Assembly: GCA_039720395.1 (NCBI GenBank)
Contig: JBBPBK010000072.1
Coordinates: 310,001 to 374,000, forward strand
Length of the DNA: 64,000 bases
Reading direction: 5' to 3'
From: Liquidambar formosana
Taxonomy: Eukaryota > Streptophyta > Magnoliopsida > Saxifragales > Altingiaceae
Shown: positions 10,962-26,000 of the stretch, piece after piece
Layout of the letters: every line of letters begins with the position of its first letter
Position numbering within the stretch: the stretch's first letter is position 1
The notes under the pieces: generated by a model
Told to the model about the DNA's origin: nothing
The model's input: the letters and a program-made list of their open reading frames with translations, nothing else
Databases searched by the model: none
Position numbers and translations under genes: made by a program

Positions 10962-13900
10962 CTGCATTCCGAAGGGTATAATTAAACCATGTCTTTATCT
11001 AATAAGAATGGGATAGCATTGCCAATGTAAGCAATTTTACCGTAAAAGGTTCGTCCACTATCAGGATTGGCCCAATTTGAAATGAGCACTCTGAAGTCCT
11101 GACAGAAAGAGAATTTTGTTTAAACAATTGCTTATACCACATAAAACCAGTGAAAAATATTGTGAAATCAATACAAGTTTGCCACTACACGAAGAAAGGA
11201 ACAAGCTCTGAAAGAAATGACTAGGGGAGAAGCCTTAACCCTCAGATCTTGGAAAGAGCAAGGAAAAGAAAAAGAACAAGCTTAAAAATACTAGAGAGAG
11301 AGGAATCCATTTCAATGTAATTTTTAACACTTTTTCTTTCCTTTGCTCCTTCCGTGATCCAAACAGAACCTAAATAAAATAAATCCAAGAAACAGAGACG
11401 ATGGAATAAAATAAAATAAAATAAAATTCCTTTAACTTCTCAGATCGAAATTCATGAAAAGGAAAGACTTAAAAGTTCTCCAAGAAATTGTTACTATCCA
11501 ATAACTATAAGAGATAAGCTTATCGCCGCTTTTTCTTCTGGAAGTAATCCATTTTGTCAAAAAAAATGTCAGCCTTTATTTTCAAATTAGGCTGGTTAAT
11601 AAAGCCAATATATCAGATTTCGTTTCCCTGGGTCATGCAATTTCTCTTCACCAAACATTAAGAGTCTCGTGAAACTATAAAGATATTTCCATTATTCAAT
11701 TGATGTGGGTGAGTTCATGAAGATGATTTCCAGTAATCTCTTGAGCACTTCAAAGCCAGACTAGTTGCAAAAGGGTTTTCACAGGATTATGGGGTTGATT
11801 ATGAGAAGATGTTTACTCATGTTGCCAAAATGACTATTGTTCGTAGCTTGACCTCCATTATGACAGTCTATCACTCACTGGCCACTTTTTCATCTTGATT
11901 TCAAGAATGCATTATTATAGAAGTTTATATGCATCCACCTCCAAGTCTCTCTCATCCCAATGGTTATGTTTGTTGCCTGCGATGTGTTCTTTATGGCTTA
12001 AAGAAATCTCCTCGTGCATGGTTTGAGCAGCTTTAGTCAACTGTCACTTGATTGATTTTTGTTCTAGTGCTCATGACTTTGCTTTCTTCATTCGTCATGC
12101 TTCTCATGGTCTAGTTGTACTTCTTTTGTATGTGGATGATATGATTATTACTGATTATGATTCTGCAGCCATTGAAGAGGTGAAACCACATCTCTTCTTA
12201 GAGTTTGAGATGAGGAATTTGGATCTTCTGCGGTAATTCTTGGGTATTGAGGTTGCTTCTTCTTCGAAAGGCTATCTTTTGTTATAGACTAAGTATGCAA
12301 ATGAACTTATTCACTGTGCTAGAGTCACTGATGATAAGTTTTTTGATACCCCTATTAAACTACATGCTAAGTTCTCTGAATCTAATGGTGTTCCTCTCAA
12401 TGACCCTACCATGTATTATAAGGATTGGTCGCTTAATTTACCTCACTATGACTCATCTCAATATTGCCTATGCCGTTCATGTGGTTAATCAGTTTATTTG
12501 TGTGCCCTGTAGAACCCGTTGGACCGTTTTACTACGTATCTTGCGTTATGTATGAGGTACCATATTTCAGAGCTGGTTGATATCTTCATCTTCTTCTTTG
12601 ACCTTGCAAGCTTATACTGATGCTGATTGGGATGGTAATGTTAATGATCGCTAGACCACTATTGGTTTATGTATTTTCCTCAGTGATTTTATTATCTCAT
12701 GGAAAAGCAAGAAACAGTCTGTTGTTGCCTACTCAACCACCGAGGCTGAGTACCATATTTAATTATTTATGGCTCAAGAGATTGCTGAAGTCATTTGGCT
12801 CTGTTGCCTTCTTTCTGACTTGGGTGTTTCCATCTCGTCCCAACTGCTCTTCATTATAACAAAAAGAGTGCCATTCAGATTGCTTATAAGTCAGTTTTCA
12901 TGGGTGCACAGAGCACATTGAGGTTGATTGTCATTTTGTTTGTCAGAATCTTCAGTTGGGCACTATTAATCTGCCTTTTTGTCCTATCCTCTTTGTAGTA
13001 AGTTGATTCCTCATCAAGACTCATACTTCTGCTCATTTTCATTTTTATTTAGACAAACTCTCAATTCTCCCTAGACTGCATCATGAATTTAAGAGAAGAG
13101 AGGGAGAGGGGGGGGCGGGGGGGGGGGGGGGGGGGGGGGGGGGGGCGGGGAGGTGCAAGATGTATATCTATAAATAATAGTTTATGGGGAAAATTATAGT
13201 TTCACCCCCTCAACTTTCAATTGAAAACATTTTTCACCTTTCTATTTTTTTTTTTAAACACATTGACCCACTTTAATTTGGATTTATGACACTTTTCAAC
13301 CCTCTACCAATTTTCAGTCTAGTTCTTTGACGGAAATGGTTACACGACTTACTTATAGCATTTGAGAGTGAAAATGCCTTTGTTTGACGAAAATACCCTT
13401 TTATTGGCGATAAATCTTAAGCATTTATAGATGGTCAATATAGTAAAATAACATTTTCTTTTAACGGCGCAAGGAATTGAAATGTTTTCCAAACTAGAAG
13501 GGGTCAAAGTGTTTGAAAATAGAATATAGGGTAGTTTAGTCTTTGCTTATTTTAGGGTTAGCTCTCTATTTATTATTTTATGGTTAGTTATCAATTTCCC
13601 TATTGCAAAGTTAGATGAGCTTCATCGGTTTCTCGAGATCAAGTTGAATTAGAGATGCTGTTGTAGAAACCCCTCTCACCTATAAATAGAAAGATTCTTT
13701 ATAAGCAAAATGTCCACTTGGACAACACAACAAACAATTCAAGCTTCCCCCAGAGAAAACTCCCTGCCTTGCATAGAATTTATCCTTCTTTTTCTTTCTC
13801 CGTTGAATTTTTCTTTCTATTCTTCTCCTAACCCTTCACTCTGGAATTGTATTGGCCACCCCTATTCTTTCTCCTTCACCCATTTTTCTCTGTAAATGCA

Positions 13901-16900
13901 CTACTATTAATGAAATTGAACAAGATGTTTCTCTTTTGTTAGATCGTTTGCATTCTTACCAAATCGGTTATGTGCAAAGAGGTTAAGTCATCAAGTTTTA
14001 GGCATAACCCTTACAGGAGAGGGGTATTCCCAACTCTCCTAATCACTTGATTTAGAAGTCAAAGTCCATAGGCCAGAGACATTTCCACACCACATTTTGT
14101 ACTCCGGTTGACCATAAGGTGAGTGCAGGCACCCCCCGCACACACCCACACACTACACTTGTTTGGGATGTTGAAAAATCGCATATTGGAGTAGGCTCAT
14201 CCTAGCCTTGCCAATTCATTTGCACACAAATTAGTGTCCTATTCCTGAGAGTAAAGGTACTGATACATCACAACAATGTCACCACTTTGCCACATATATA
14301 TCTTTTGCAAAACATTAAGCACATCATGAAATTCCTCAGAATGCTTAAAATATTTTTATCTTTGCATGACTGCAATTTAGTGACAAACACATCAAACACT
14401 TAGTCATGTGGCTAGTCATACACAACTACATACTTGAAGTGCCACTTCGTGCTTTACACCTCAAACTTGAAGTGCCACCTTGTGCTTGACGCCACATACT
14501 TGAAGTGTCATCTCGTGCTTACACCTTGGGCTGCTATGTGTCACACAAATAGTAAGCTGCTACACTTTGAATAAACTGCTGATTTTAAAAAAAAACTCTG
14601 AAGAAGAAACTAAATTTGGAGCTCACAACATATGTACTTAAAGACGAGATGACATAAGAAGGAGATGCATTAAGGACAAGACCCATTAAGGATTAGACGA
14701 TAATCCTTAAGGATGAGATGAGATGCGTTAGAGACAAGATGCCTTAAGCATGAGATGCCTCAAAGATGAGATGACTTAAAGACGAGACGCCTTAAGGAGA
14801 TACTCCTAAGGACTAGATAATATTTTAAGAGATATTTCTAAGACAATACAACAACTTAACTTTAAAAATGGAGCATTGCTTCCATTCAATATACTTTGAT
14901 GTTGAAAGCATTACGATGGACCTATCTATAACCAATGGTTGAGATCTTTCTCATTGAGGATAAAGTTACTTGATATGCCTATAAAGCCCAGGTATGCCTA
15001 TTTCATCAATATATATTGCAAGATACTTAGTATGCATCAAGGAAGCCCCTTTTGAGAGAAGTTTCCACTCCAAGGCTAGTGTGTGCTCCTTGTCCATAAC
15101 TGGTGTACATCTTGACGCTTGACACCTACCCAAGGGAAATACTAAAAGTATCTTAAGACCTAATATTGGTTTGGGCAGTTACAACATCACGTTGCATTAC
15201 CTTAACTGTTTTGGTGGAATGACTTGAGAGATTTTAGCTTGGTGGTTAGAGTGAGGGTAACTAGGGTAGACGGGTAGTCATAAGCATTATTTTCTGCTTT
15301 GGTCTTCTGTAGGGAAATGGGGAACAAATAACTTAGCTACACATATCCAGAATCAGGACACGTGTCAAATCTAATTCATCCACAAATTGAAAGGTGTTAA
15401 ACTCCCATTGGACCTTTAACCAGCCAATAATATTTCACACCTACTGGCATATGTGTCAATCCTTCCTTGCTAAACCTACGAAGCTCTAGCTTTATGATGA
15501 CATGTGTCCATTTCAATACAAGTGTTAATCCCTTGCCCAAACACTTGGCTTACATGTATTGGACTAGATTTTGGTCTAATCTATGCAAAACAAGTGTGAC
15601 ACATGTCACAACTACGTCAAACCTTGCTATTAGCCTTCTACCATAAATAGCCTTTATTCTCTACAATGGAGAGAAGGGAAAATACTCTTACAAGATCCTT
15701 GAGAATAACTCTAAGTCATAACTCATAACACTTGCAATATATATTGCTTCATTAAATCAACATATTAACTTGGAAATTCAAACACAAGGCAAACCATGAA
15801 CAGCATCGGGACCTTGTCATCTTGAAATATTGAAAATAGTGAGGCTGGAATGGCTTCTATAGGGTTTGAATAAGGATGGATAGAGGTTGAGTGGCTTGAC
15901 AATGGCTGCTATGGTGCTGTAGTGGACCGACCAACTCATAGGAGTTTAGAGATGGCTTGAGGGGACTGTAGAGTGGCTCGATTAGCGTTGAATAGATAAT
16001 TGGATGGTGTGACTGGATTGGACCTACTGTTTTGGTGTGCGACAAGTGCTGGCAGAGCTTGTTGAGGAGTTGCAATAGTCAACTAGGGCTAGTTTGCTAG
16101 TTGTGTGAGAAGTTTGGTTAGGGTTCAACTATGCTATAGGCGATTCCATAACATTGTTTTGGGGGTTAAATATGCTGTAGGAGATCCTAGGTGATCCTGG
16201 TAGCCATTGGTGGAATCCCAAAAGTAGATCCCATAATCCCTAGGTTAGCTTTGGGGTTAGAGTTTTGTTAATTTTGTGTTCAGGAACCAGAAAAGGGTTA
16301 GGTGCAAGCTCTGGTACCATGTTGGTGTATAAGCAATGAGAAGAAGAAAGATAATTGAGAATGAATGTAGGATGCTAACCCTAGAATGGTCCGACCAGCC
16401 CTTTATATCTATTAATAAAGCTGCAGGTACAAAAGTACCCCTATATTAATAACTCTTAATAGGTTGAAGAGGTTACTGTCTATGACTCCAAAGACAATGG
16501 TGGGCTAGGTTTAGGTAACGTGATTGCTAGAAAATACAGCCATTGTGGGAAATGGTCGTGGAGGATAATATATAAATTGGTATTCATTATGTATTTAGCA
16601 GCATGCACTTTTTACATCCCAGACACCATATACACGTCTTCTATGCATTTTATCTACATTTAAAAAAAAAAATTATAAATTGTTTATTATACTGTATTTT
16701 AATGTGTCCCAAAGTTTCACTGAAAATGTCCTTCTTAATACTAATTTCCTTCATTTATTATAATCAATATCTATACATTTTTTTTTTCTTCGTCAGATAT
16801 CTCCATTGATATCTTTTGTTTCCAGACCCTAGATATTTCTGTCAATATTGATATTTAAAACCTAAGGCATCATCAACTCTCTCAGTACCCTAACCTACTC

Positions 16901-19900
16901 TTAATAATTCTACAAACCAATACCGACCTTTCTAAAGGTTTCTAAATCATAATAAGCACTTACAACAAGACTTCAAAATAGTTTATCACAACAAAACTAT
17001 AGAAAATCAGAAAACGATATTTGAGGAATGCAAATCCTGTCCAGTGTTTATTGAGATAATTCAAGCCCAAAGCTCATGAGATAAAAGAAGACTTACCAAG
17101 TCCTCAATTCTTCATATAACAGGCCTGTCATTTTTTCCTTGCTAAGTTCAGAGGCACCGGCATCTACAACAGCCAACTTTTTTGCAGCCACCAAAATATC
17201 TTCTTTGTTTGGAACAATTATAGCTCCAAGACGTCGTTGATCCTGTATGTGATAGATGTCACCAAATAAGAAAAAATTGTGTCACCTCAATAATGTGTGA
17301 ATATACACAAAGACAATTTGCGAAATAAACCTTGAAGCTGTTAACTCAAAGGTGTTTAAACTTCACCTGCCTAATAACAACAATTTGTTGAATAAGGCTA
17401 CTCCTCATGGCGGCTTCCTCAAGCTCTGATGGTTCAACATTTTCACCTATGTCCCCAGAAATAATTCAGTCAATGATAGGGATTTTTGACAATCAAACAG
17501 TGTTAAAAAGACCGGAAGAGTAGTGAGAAGGTTCCAACGATAGGGTTCAATGGAAGAACCTTTGATCTTCTTATATTGAAAAAAAACCATACAAATATTT
17601 AATAAATAAATGTCACCTGCAACTTGACAATGACACACTGCACTATTTACATAGATTAGACAAATGCAAAACTTTGTTTTAGAGCAAACTGAATTGCCCT
17701 CATCACGAGAAATCTCAAATTGAAAGATAATGCCACTATCATTCATGTATGAAAGCTGGGTCATGCAAATCTCTGAGCAGTGATCAAATTGACTTCTGAA
17801 GAAGAGAGTAAACCAAATCGAAATGACACAATCATATTGATGGTAGAAAACAAGTATGAACATCAAAAGCCTAAAGAAAGTAAATGCTGAATATACAATT
17901 ATACATCTTAAGATATTTCTAGAAAAATGAAACTTAAAACTGTCAGAAATATAACTGGACTCATATAGCTATGAAATCAATATTTTCGATGACATCAACA
18001 AAGGACAGTGATAAATCTTTCAGAACATATCCATTTATATGGAAGTAGATCTCCAGAGAGGGGGAGAGAGGGCATATAAACATCAATGTGGTATTTTGAA
18101 AAATTCGGAATTAAACAAATTGTTCACGTAATTATACTATTTGTTTTTCCAGATATGCATAAAAAATGAAATCTTAAAGAGAAAAAAGGTGGAAAAAGAA
18201 GATAATATCTGAACATTTTCAATAGAAAGATCCTTGCCCCGGTGTGATACCAGAGATATAGATGACTAGGCCATGTGAAAATTAAGATTCTAGCATACCT
18301 GTTAAAAGAACGATAGTATCCTTAGCACGACCGTCAAGAACAACCACACCTCCACAGTGACGACTTCGCCCAGCTGAATGGTGAGGTGCAATCCAACCTA
18401 TATCACCAGTGCTAAGCCAACCATCCTCATCCAAGGCTTGCTTTGTAGCCAAAGGATTCTAGTCCAACATTGGCACCACAAAATATATACTTCAGACAAT
18501 TATCAATATGAAAATGCTATATCAACATGATGCTAAAATTAGTTCATATATATATATCTATATATATATATATATATATATAAACTAATGGTAAAACAGG
18601 TCAGGAATAAAAATTCAATATCAGATCTGTAATGAATATCCTAGAAAATTACATCTGATGTAATTGTGGGTTCTTAACTGAAAATGTTATTCCAATTAAA
18701 TTAAAATTGCTGTTTCATTTTTTCGATGTACACATTATATGAATTATTTATAAATTATAGTAATGATGGAAAGCTTTAGGCTAAGGAAAAAGAATAAGCA
18801 TATGATAGGGTACCTAAGGAGATAATGTGGTAGGTTTCACAAAAGCTAATGAAGATCCTAAAAAACAGTAACTACTGTTAGAACTGATGAAGGAATAAGA
18901 CGAAATGTTGGGAATCTAAGTTCGGTAGAACTAGGATTGGATTTGAGGGTATAGTGAAAATTGATGGTCATGTAATACCTAAAACTGATCAATTGTCCAC
19001 AGAAATACAATCAGATGCATATAGAGAAATCCATTTAGAGTGTTGTGTGATCATGGGAAGCCTAACACGTTAAAGGGAAAGTTTATAAGGCAGCTAGAAC
19101 ATTAGCTGTGCTCAATGGTACGGAATGTTATGTAATTAAGAAACAACATAATCTAAGTATTATCTCAACCTACATAAATGTTTAGGTAAATAAGTAGCAA
19201 TATGAAAGAAAAAAGAATAAGAAACTAATGCAATTGTAAGAGGGTAGAAGTGGCATTAATTGACAACAATATATGGGAAAGTTGTCCAATATGGTTCAGC
19301 CATGTGCAACAAAGACCTATCAATGCAATAGAACAGTGGGAATCTTTAAGAGTATATGGAAATGCTATGTCACTGTAAAGCTCCTATGAGGATTATGATT
19401 AATGGGTTAGTTCAGACTTCAAAATTCATTTTTTTCTTTTTTGGCAAAAGCAGTTAATAGAAATTTTAACAAAATCCTTGTTAGAATTTCTTTAAACACT
19501 AAAAGAATTGCAACGTTAGTTTCAATCAGAAGGAAATAGATTACCTTGTAATAACCTTTCATCACTTGTGGCCCCCTAATTTTCACTATGCCCTTTGAAC
19601 CAGGGGGAAGAACTTCATTGGTTTCAGAATCTACGATTTTGAATTCTGTATGTGGGAGTGGATGCCCAATTGAGCCAAGAACCTTCAAAGGTTAAATCTG
19701 TGACATTGTCATATGATGTACCACTCTATCTGGAAGTAGTTTTATTGAAACCAAAAGCAAAGTAAATAAATGAAACTAGACTAATGAATATAATAAAAAT
19801 TGATCGGAAGATTTATCTTACAAATGGCTAGATATAAAATACTATAGAACAATTAAAGCACAACCTGCATAAAAGGCTCATATGAAATAACAAAAGACCA

Positions 19901-22900
19901 GTTACCATTCGAGGAATACATATATTACCTAGGAAGATGGACTTATTATTTATCCTCTATTAGAAACAGAGAAATACTGAAGGGAGGTGAGTCAATGTTG
20001 GTTTGCGCAATGTTCGGTGATTTTAATAGGATCTTTAATGAGCATCAAGCAAACATGTATATGTGTTGACAAACACATGGAAAGGATGGAAAAAATAGCC
20101 ATGGCATTGTCGCATAGACGACAACAGTTTTGGAATAGCAACCAGAGTATTCAGTCCAGGGATCTGCTCTTATTCTCTCACTTGTGATTAATTCCTGATT
20201 GTAGTTTCCTGGTAGATTCCCCAACCACCCTCCCAGAAACTCTTCTGGTTACATACCTGATATAACTTGCATTCTGCAACTGAATGTTTCCTAGATATTC
20301 ATGAATCTCCATCATAATCCCCAAGTGTTAGAATTAATAAGTGTATTCCATTTCACACATTACTATCCAGTATCCAAAAAAGTGCTTACCACCATGGCAC
20401 CACCATAACACGTCATGTTTGGGCACCAATAACACCCCCTCTTTTAAAAATAAAAAATTAAAAAACAAAACACACACACACACACACACAAAAACCAAAG
20501 CCCACACCCACGTGACCCCCACATACACATGGACTAAAGAAAATCTGGAGAGGATCTTGAGTCAGCCACTATGTACAAGTTTATATCAATCACACCAACA
20601 TTTAATCATGGCCTATATAAAACAATCATATTATTATTATAATACACTACTGGTTGACCCTCAGATAACTTATAACAAATAACTAAAAAGCCCTAATAAT
20701 AAATAACTTATTAAGGAGCCAACTTAGTTGTAAAGTGCATAGTAATTCTCCTAGCTATTACCCCATGACTTATTAATTTTTTAAATAATAAGATTTGGAG
20801 AAAAAAGGCTAAACCTAAATAATAAGATTTTTGCTCTACCTTGCTCTGCCTCTTAAGTTGATAAACAAATGTTTTGAATTTATATTGAAAATAATGTTGA
20901 AAATTAGATAAAATACCTAATTTTTATTGACAAACTAAAAAAAATAATGCAGAAAATCTTCTTTTCTTAAAACCTTGTTTTATAATGAAACAAAATCAAG
21001 ACCATTAACTAACCCAAGTGATCCAATGATCAAATAAGACATAGCATAAAACAGGTCCAAACTAGAATGTTAAAACCCCAAGACGGCAGGAACCCAAATC
21101 CAAATTCATCACCAAAACCCAACCCTTGTTCCTATAGTTTTCGTCAAAAGAACCATCATCCCTGTAGTCACAAGATCTATCATCACCTTAGTCACAAACA
21201 TGCCTACCATGATAACCTCCATTGCCACCGCAACAGTAGACACTACAAGAAGAGAGAGAGAGAGGGGGGGCGGGGGGCGGGGGGAGGAAGCATCAAACAA
21301 GTATCAATTGATTCCAAACCAAACTAATAGAAGAACAGAAGATACTCTAGTCCCAAGAACCTAAAATTTAAAAGTGAGAACTTAGTATGCAACAGTAGAC
21401 ACTACAAGAAGAGAGAGAGAGAGGGGGGGGGGCGGGGGGAGGAAGCATCAAACAAGTATCAATTGATTCCAAACCAAACTAATAGAAGAACAGAAGATAC
21501 TCTAGTCCCAAGAACCTAAAATTTAAAAGTGAGAACTTAGTATACATAGATACAAAGCTAATGATATGCTTCAAGGCAATTCAAATGAGACACTGGATGC
21601 AAAAGATTCAGACATAAAAAGATTGTAAAACTAATCAAATTATTGGTCCGTTTATCTAGGCACTCGTGCCATCAAAATGCATTCGCAGCATTCACACTTA
21701 GCATGCACTCCTACTGTTTTCAGTAACTAAGTATTTGAAATCCCACACTTCAAAAAAAGTAGATGTATTTCTTACATTACAGTTTGGTCGACGAGCAGCA
21801 ACAACAGGAGAACATTCTGTTAAACCATACCCATTCTGCACCTTTACGCCAATAGCCTGTGATTATCAAAGCACTACAATAAGAGAACAACTACAAATCC
21901 CATGCTAATTGTCACAGACAGCTATGAATGCCTAAGCATCTAACCTCAAAAAATCTGTCAACATGCAAAGGCAAGCTACCGCCTCCACTTACACCAGCCT
22001 GCAGGGTGCAAGAGAATGATTTTTCATTTTTGTTCCAATTGCTGTCAATTAGTAGTATAACTTGTACTATTATATGAGCATAAAAGTAATGAGAACAAGA
22101 ATAGTGATCTCAGATTTGAAAATAAGAAAATTCAAGAAGTGTTGTTCTCAGTCATAAAAAAGCAGTAATCAGAACTAATTAGAGAAGCCTTCCAACCTCA
22201 CAAAAATAAATTCTTTGAAAGAGAAGCTAGAAGAAAATATCTAGGGCTCAAAACATTTTGTCCACAGTACTAGGTTTTTTGGAAGATCTGTATGTTCTTT
22301 CCTTCAGCACATAGAACACAAGACATACTGCCTTGTCACACACACACACATACACAAAAAAAAAAGGAAAAAAAAGAAAAAAAGAAAGAAACATAGAACT
22401 ACAGATATAGATTACAATAATGTAATCTTGAATAACAAATCAGACCTTTGATATTCCAATAGCAGAGTGGATTTTACTATAGACAAGCTTCTTCGCCAAC
22501 ATATGCACTGGCCACAATATTGCAGCAATACTTCTGGCCCACAACCAGTCCAACATTGCAACAAGGTATGAATGTTGCTTCTGATTCATTGTCAGATATT
22601 TCCCCTACAATCCAAATTGCAATCAATTCAAGCAATTCACTAAGTGTGATAGTAGATGTTTTGTGATGCATAGGAAAAACATTCATAGAAAATATATGGG
22701 GAAACACAGGATGGCTAAAACTTATCCAATTAAACTGATACCTTATACACTTGATCTACTATATAGGAACTGTTAGGTGATGTGTCCCAAACTCCCAATC
22801 TCCCTTTTATGCTAAAAAAAATTATTTTATTGGTTTCTTAATTAACAATGTGATGATGAAAAAGTAGTAGTTATATTAATTTCCACATTTTTATTCGTCT

Positions 22901-23015
22901 GGGCCTCAGGGGACTACATCAGATAGGGATGTATTCAATAGGAGCCAAAACCAAGAATCCTACAAGCTCAATGGGCCAATAGGGGAGTGACACATATTAA
23001 GAAGTTGATTAAAAG

Positions 23016-23049
<34 letters not shown>

Positions 23050-26000
23050 GGGCGGGGGGGGGGGGGGGGGGGGGGGTGCAGAACCAGTTCTAAAATTTTA
23101 AGTCAGGAGATTAAAATTATATTTCTGAAAGCAGACTGCAGTCATAAAATCCAGAAATTAGTATTCGAACAAGTTAGTTATATAGACTTATGCTCTCGGC
23201 TCTTGGACCATTACTGGTCATTGTGTAACTTTGTGTCAATTTGGGCTTTTTGCTTACTGATAAAAACATTTTATTCAAAGGGCTACAGCTCCTTGTCACG
23301 GAGCCGAATGACAGTGAAATCACCACTCTTTGCTAGCAATTCAACTTAATGGCCTACAAACATAGATTATAGCTCAAGAGAAAAATGCTTATTAAAAAAA
23401 AAAAAAAGCTCAAGAGAAAAATGTAACATGATGCTCACGGTTCAAACCTCATAAACCCTCTTCAACTCCATGTATGCCAAACTGATCTTTATAAATGTAA
23501 GAGCAACAAGCTTACGAACAGTGGAGCTTGTGGAAATCTGTTTTTGAATCCCCCTACAACAGAAAATAAATTTAAATTATAGAAACACATAAAGAAGCAG
23601 ATACTCTACGTAGCAGGAAATGTAAATGATAGTACTCAGCCAAGCATGTGAGATTTCAAGGATATGGAATTGCGCACATGCACCTCCATTCATAAAAAGA
23701 GAGAACAGTATTAAAATAGGAATTTTATTCAAAACGTAGTAATCTTGTTTGGAATAAGCTAAAATAGGATTCTAATTTGAAATGGAGTTATCTTGTTTAG
23801 GATGGGACCTAACTAGGGTAGTTCTAGGCAATGAACTTTAAGCAGATCAAGTGAAGGTTAATTAATGAAACAAAGACATCTTATGGTGTATCAAGCACAA
23901 AAGGATAAATAACAACAACATATCCAACAATATTCTCAAACCTAATGACTAATTAATTGTTCTCATTATAATACAGACAGACATACAACTAAAAAGTGTT
24001 GTATTAATAAGGATCAAGCAAGATCTGACAGAAAAATCATAATAAAAATATTGTCTAATTTAATTTTCACTTTGAGTTAGACTTCAATTTCATTATGAGT
24101 TTATTTTTCTAAGTTGTAAACAGAAGTAATTTTAATTGGGCACTGCATTGGAGAAATTCCATCGTTTGGAAATTTTTTTGTTTAAGATGAAAATATATAT
24201 TGAGTGATATGCTAGCGAGTGCTGTTTTTCCATACAATGAATATTATGTCTCGGTTATTAAGTTCAATGACATCAGAGATTAGTAATGGGTATTTATTTA
24301 TGCAGACTACAAAAGAGGTTTGGGATGTAGGGGCACAAACTTACTCTAAGATGCACAATCTTGCACAGATGTTTGACAGGTAAAATCTGTGAGGCTACTA
24401 AGAACGATATGAATGTGACTACATATTTCCACACTTCAAAGTCTCTAGCAGGAAATTGATCATTACTAGAATTTCCACGCAGCATATCCCACAGATTCAT
24501 CGAAAATTAAGAAACTTGTGGAATGGGAATGTAGTATGGGTTTTTTTGGCCGGTCTCAAGACTAAGTATGATCAAGAGCGTGTTCAGATTCTTGGGAAGG
24601 AGTCGCTTCCTTCCATGCGGGAGGTGTTTGCTTATGTTAAGCAAGAGGAGAGTAGACAGGTTGTGATGATGCACACCTCAATATAAGAGAAGTCATGGCT
24701 ACTCAGTGGGATAGTCGTGGAGGTTAGAAAGGTCGGGATGATAGTAAATCGAGTGATAAGAGTGTCAGAAGAGAAAGATAAGTTGGTTTGTGATCATTGT
24801 AAAAAGCCTCAACATTCTAGGGAGACATGTTGGTGACTCACAGCATATGACCCTTTCAGAGGCAAATGGGTAGATCTGACAACACCGATAGACCTCATTG
24901 TGCTCATCATACCCTTGAGTATATACAATAATATCTTACACCCCCTCCCCTTAAACACATGATGTGACTTAGGAATCATTGAGCATTTGCAAAGAAGAAA
25001 GCGAAAGTGCAAAAATGATGTGAGACTTCATAAAGAAGTCCACCAACTGCAAAGTAGTGGCAAAAAAGGCAAAGAGAGAGTGCAAGCTGAAGATGATGAC
25101 ACACAAAATGAAAATCAATTTCAATGTTTTTAGAGTGCTCATGAAAAACTGAATTGTGTGCAATCTGTATAGCGCTCTTGTTGTCACAGTACATAGGAGT
25201 GGGACTTAAAGAAGAAACACCAAGGTTGGCAAGTAACCAGTGCAACCAAACTATCTCAGCGGCAGTAGTGGCTTAAGCACGATACACAGCTTCAGCACAA
25301 CAATCTGCTTCTTACTCCCTAAAGAAATAAAAGAATCACACAGAAAAATACAATATCAAGTGGTGGACCCACGATCAATAGCAACAAATGCCCAATTGGC
25401 ATCAAATAAGGCCTGAATCTCTAAGGAAGAAGCAGAAGAAAACAACAAACTTTGAAGCAAAGAACCCTAAAGTTATCATAAAATACGAAGAAGAGTTGCC
25501 CAATGAACTCTGGTTGAAGAAGAGACAAATTGACTAACATGCATGGCATATGCAATATCAGGCCAAGTATCAATAAGATAAATTAGACTGCCAACAAGCA
25601 CCAGAAACAAGGTAGGATATGTCAAAGGAACTCTACAGTAGAAGCACAGTGAACATTAAGCTCAATAGGTGTATCAATAGTCTGAGAACTAAGAAGCACG
25701 AACATGGACACGGACACGGACACAGGACACGGGTACGACACGACATGGACACTCCGACACGGCAAATCCTAAAAAAACTAGGACACGATACGGCGGGGAT
25801 ATGGCAATAAATAAATATATATTTATAATTATATATATATAATTCCATTATACACATCAAAAAAGTATTCAAATGCATGGAACTAAAAAGACAATCATTA
25901 ATCACAAAGACAACCAAGACATCAAAAAGCTTTTAACAATGGCATTTAACTTGAAGTATAGTAATTAGTTACCACTTAGCAACATTTTTCATACAAAAAA

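Noticed and set aside
14420..14830. Regular short repeats that might suggest a CRISPR-like array
   Set aside because: Units are tandem without unique spacers and are degenerate; the genome is a plant.
22987..23349. 120-codon plus-strand frame with poly-Phe and poly-Gly
   Set aside because: Produced by the T and G homopolymers in an intron of the minus-strand gene.
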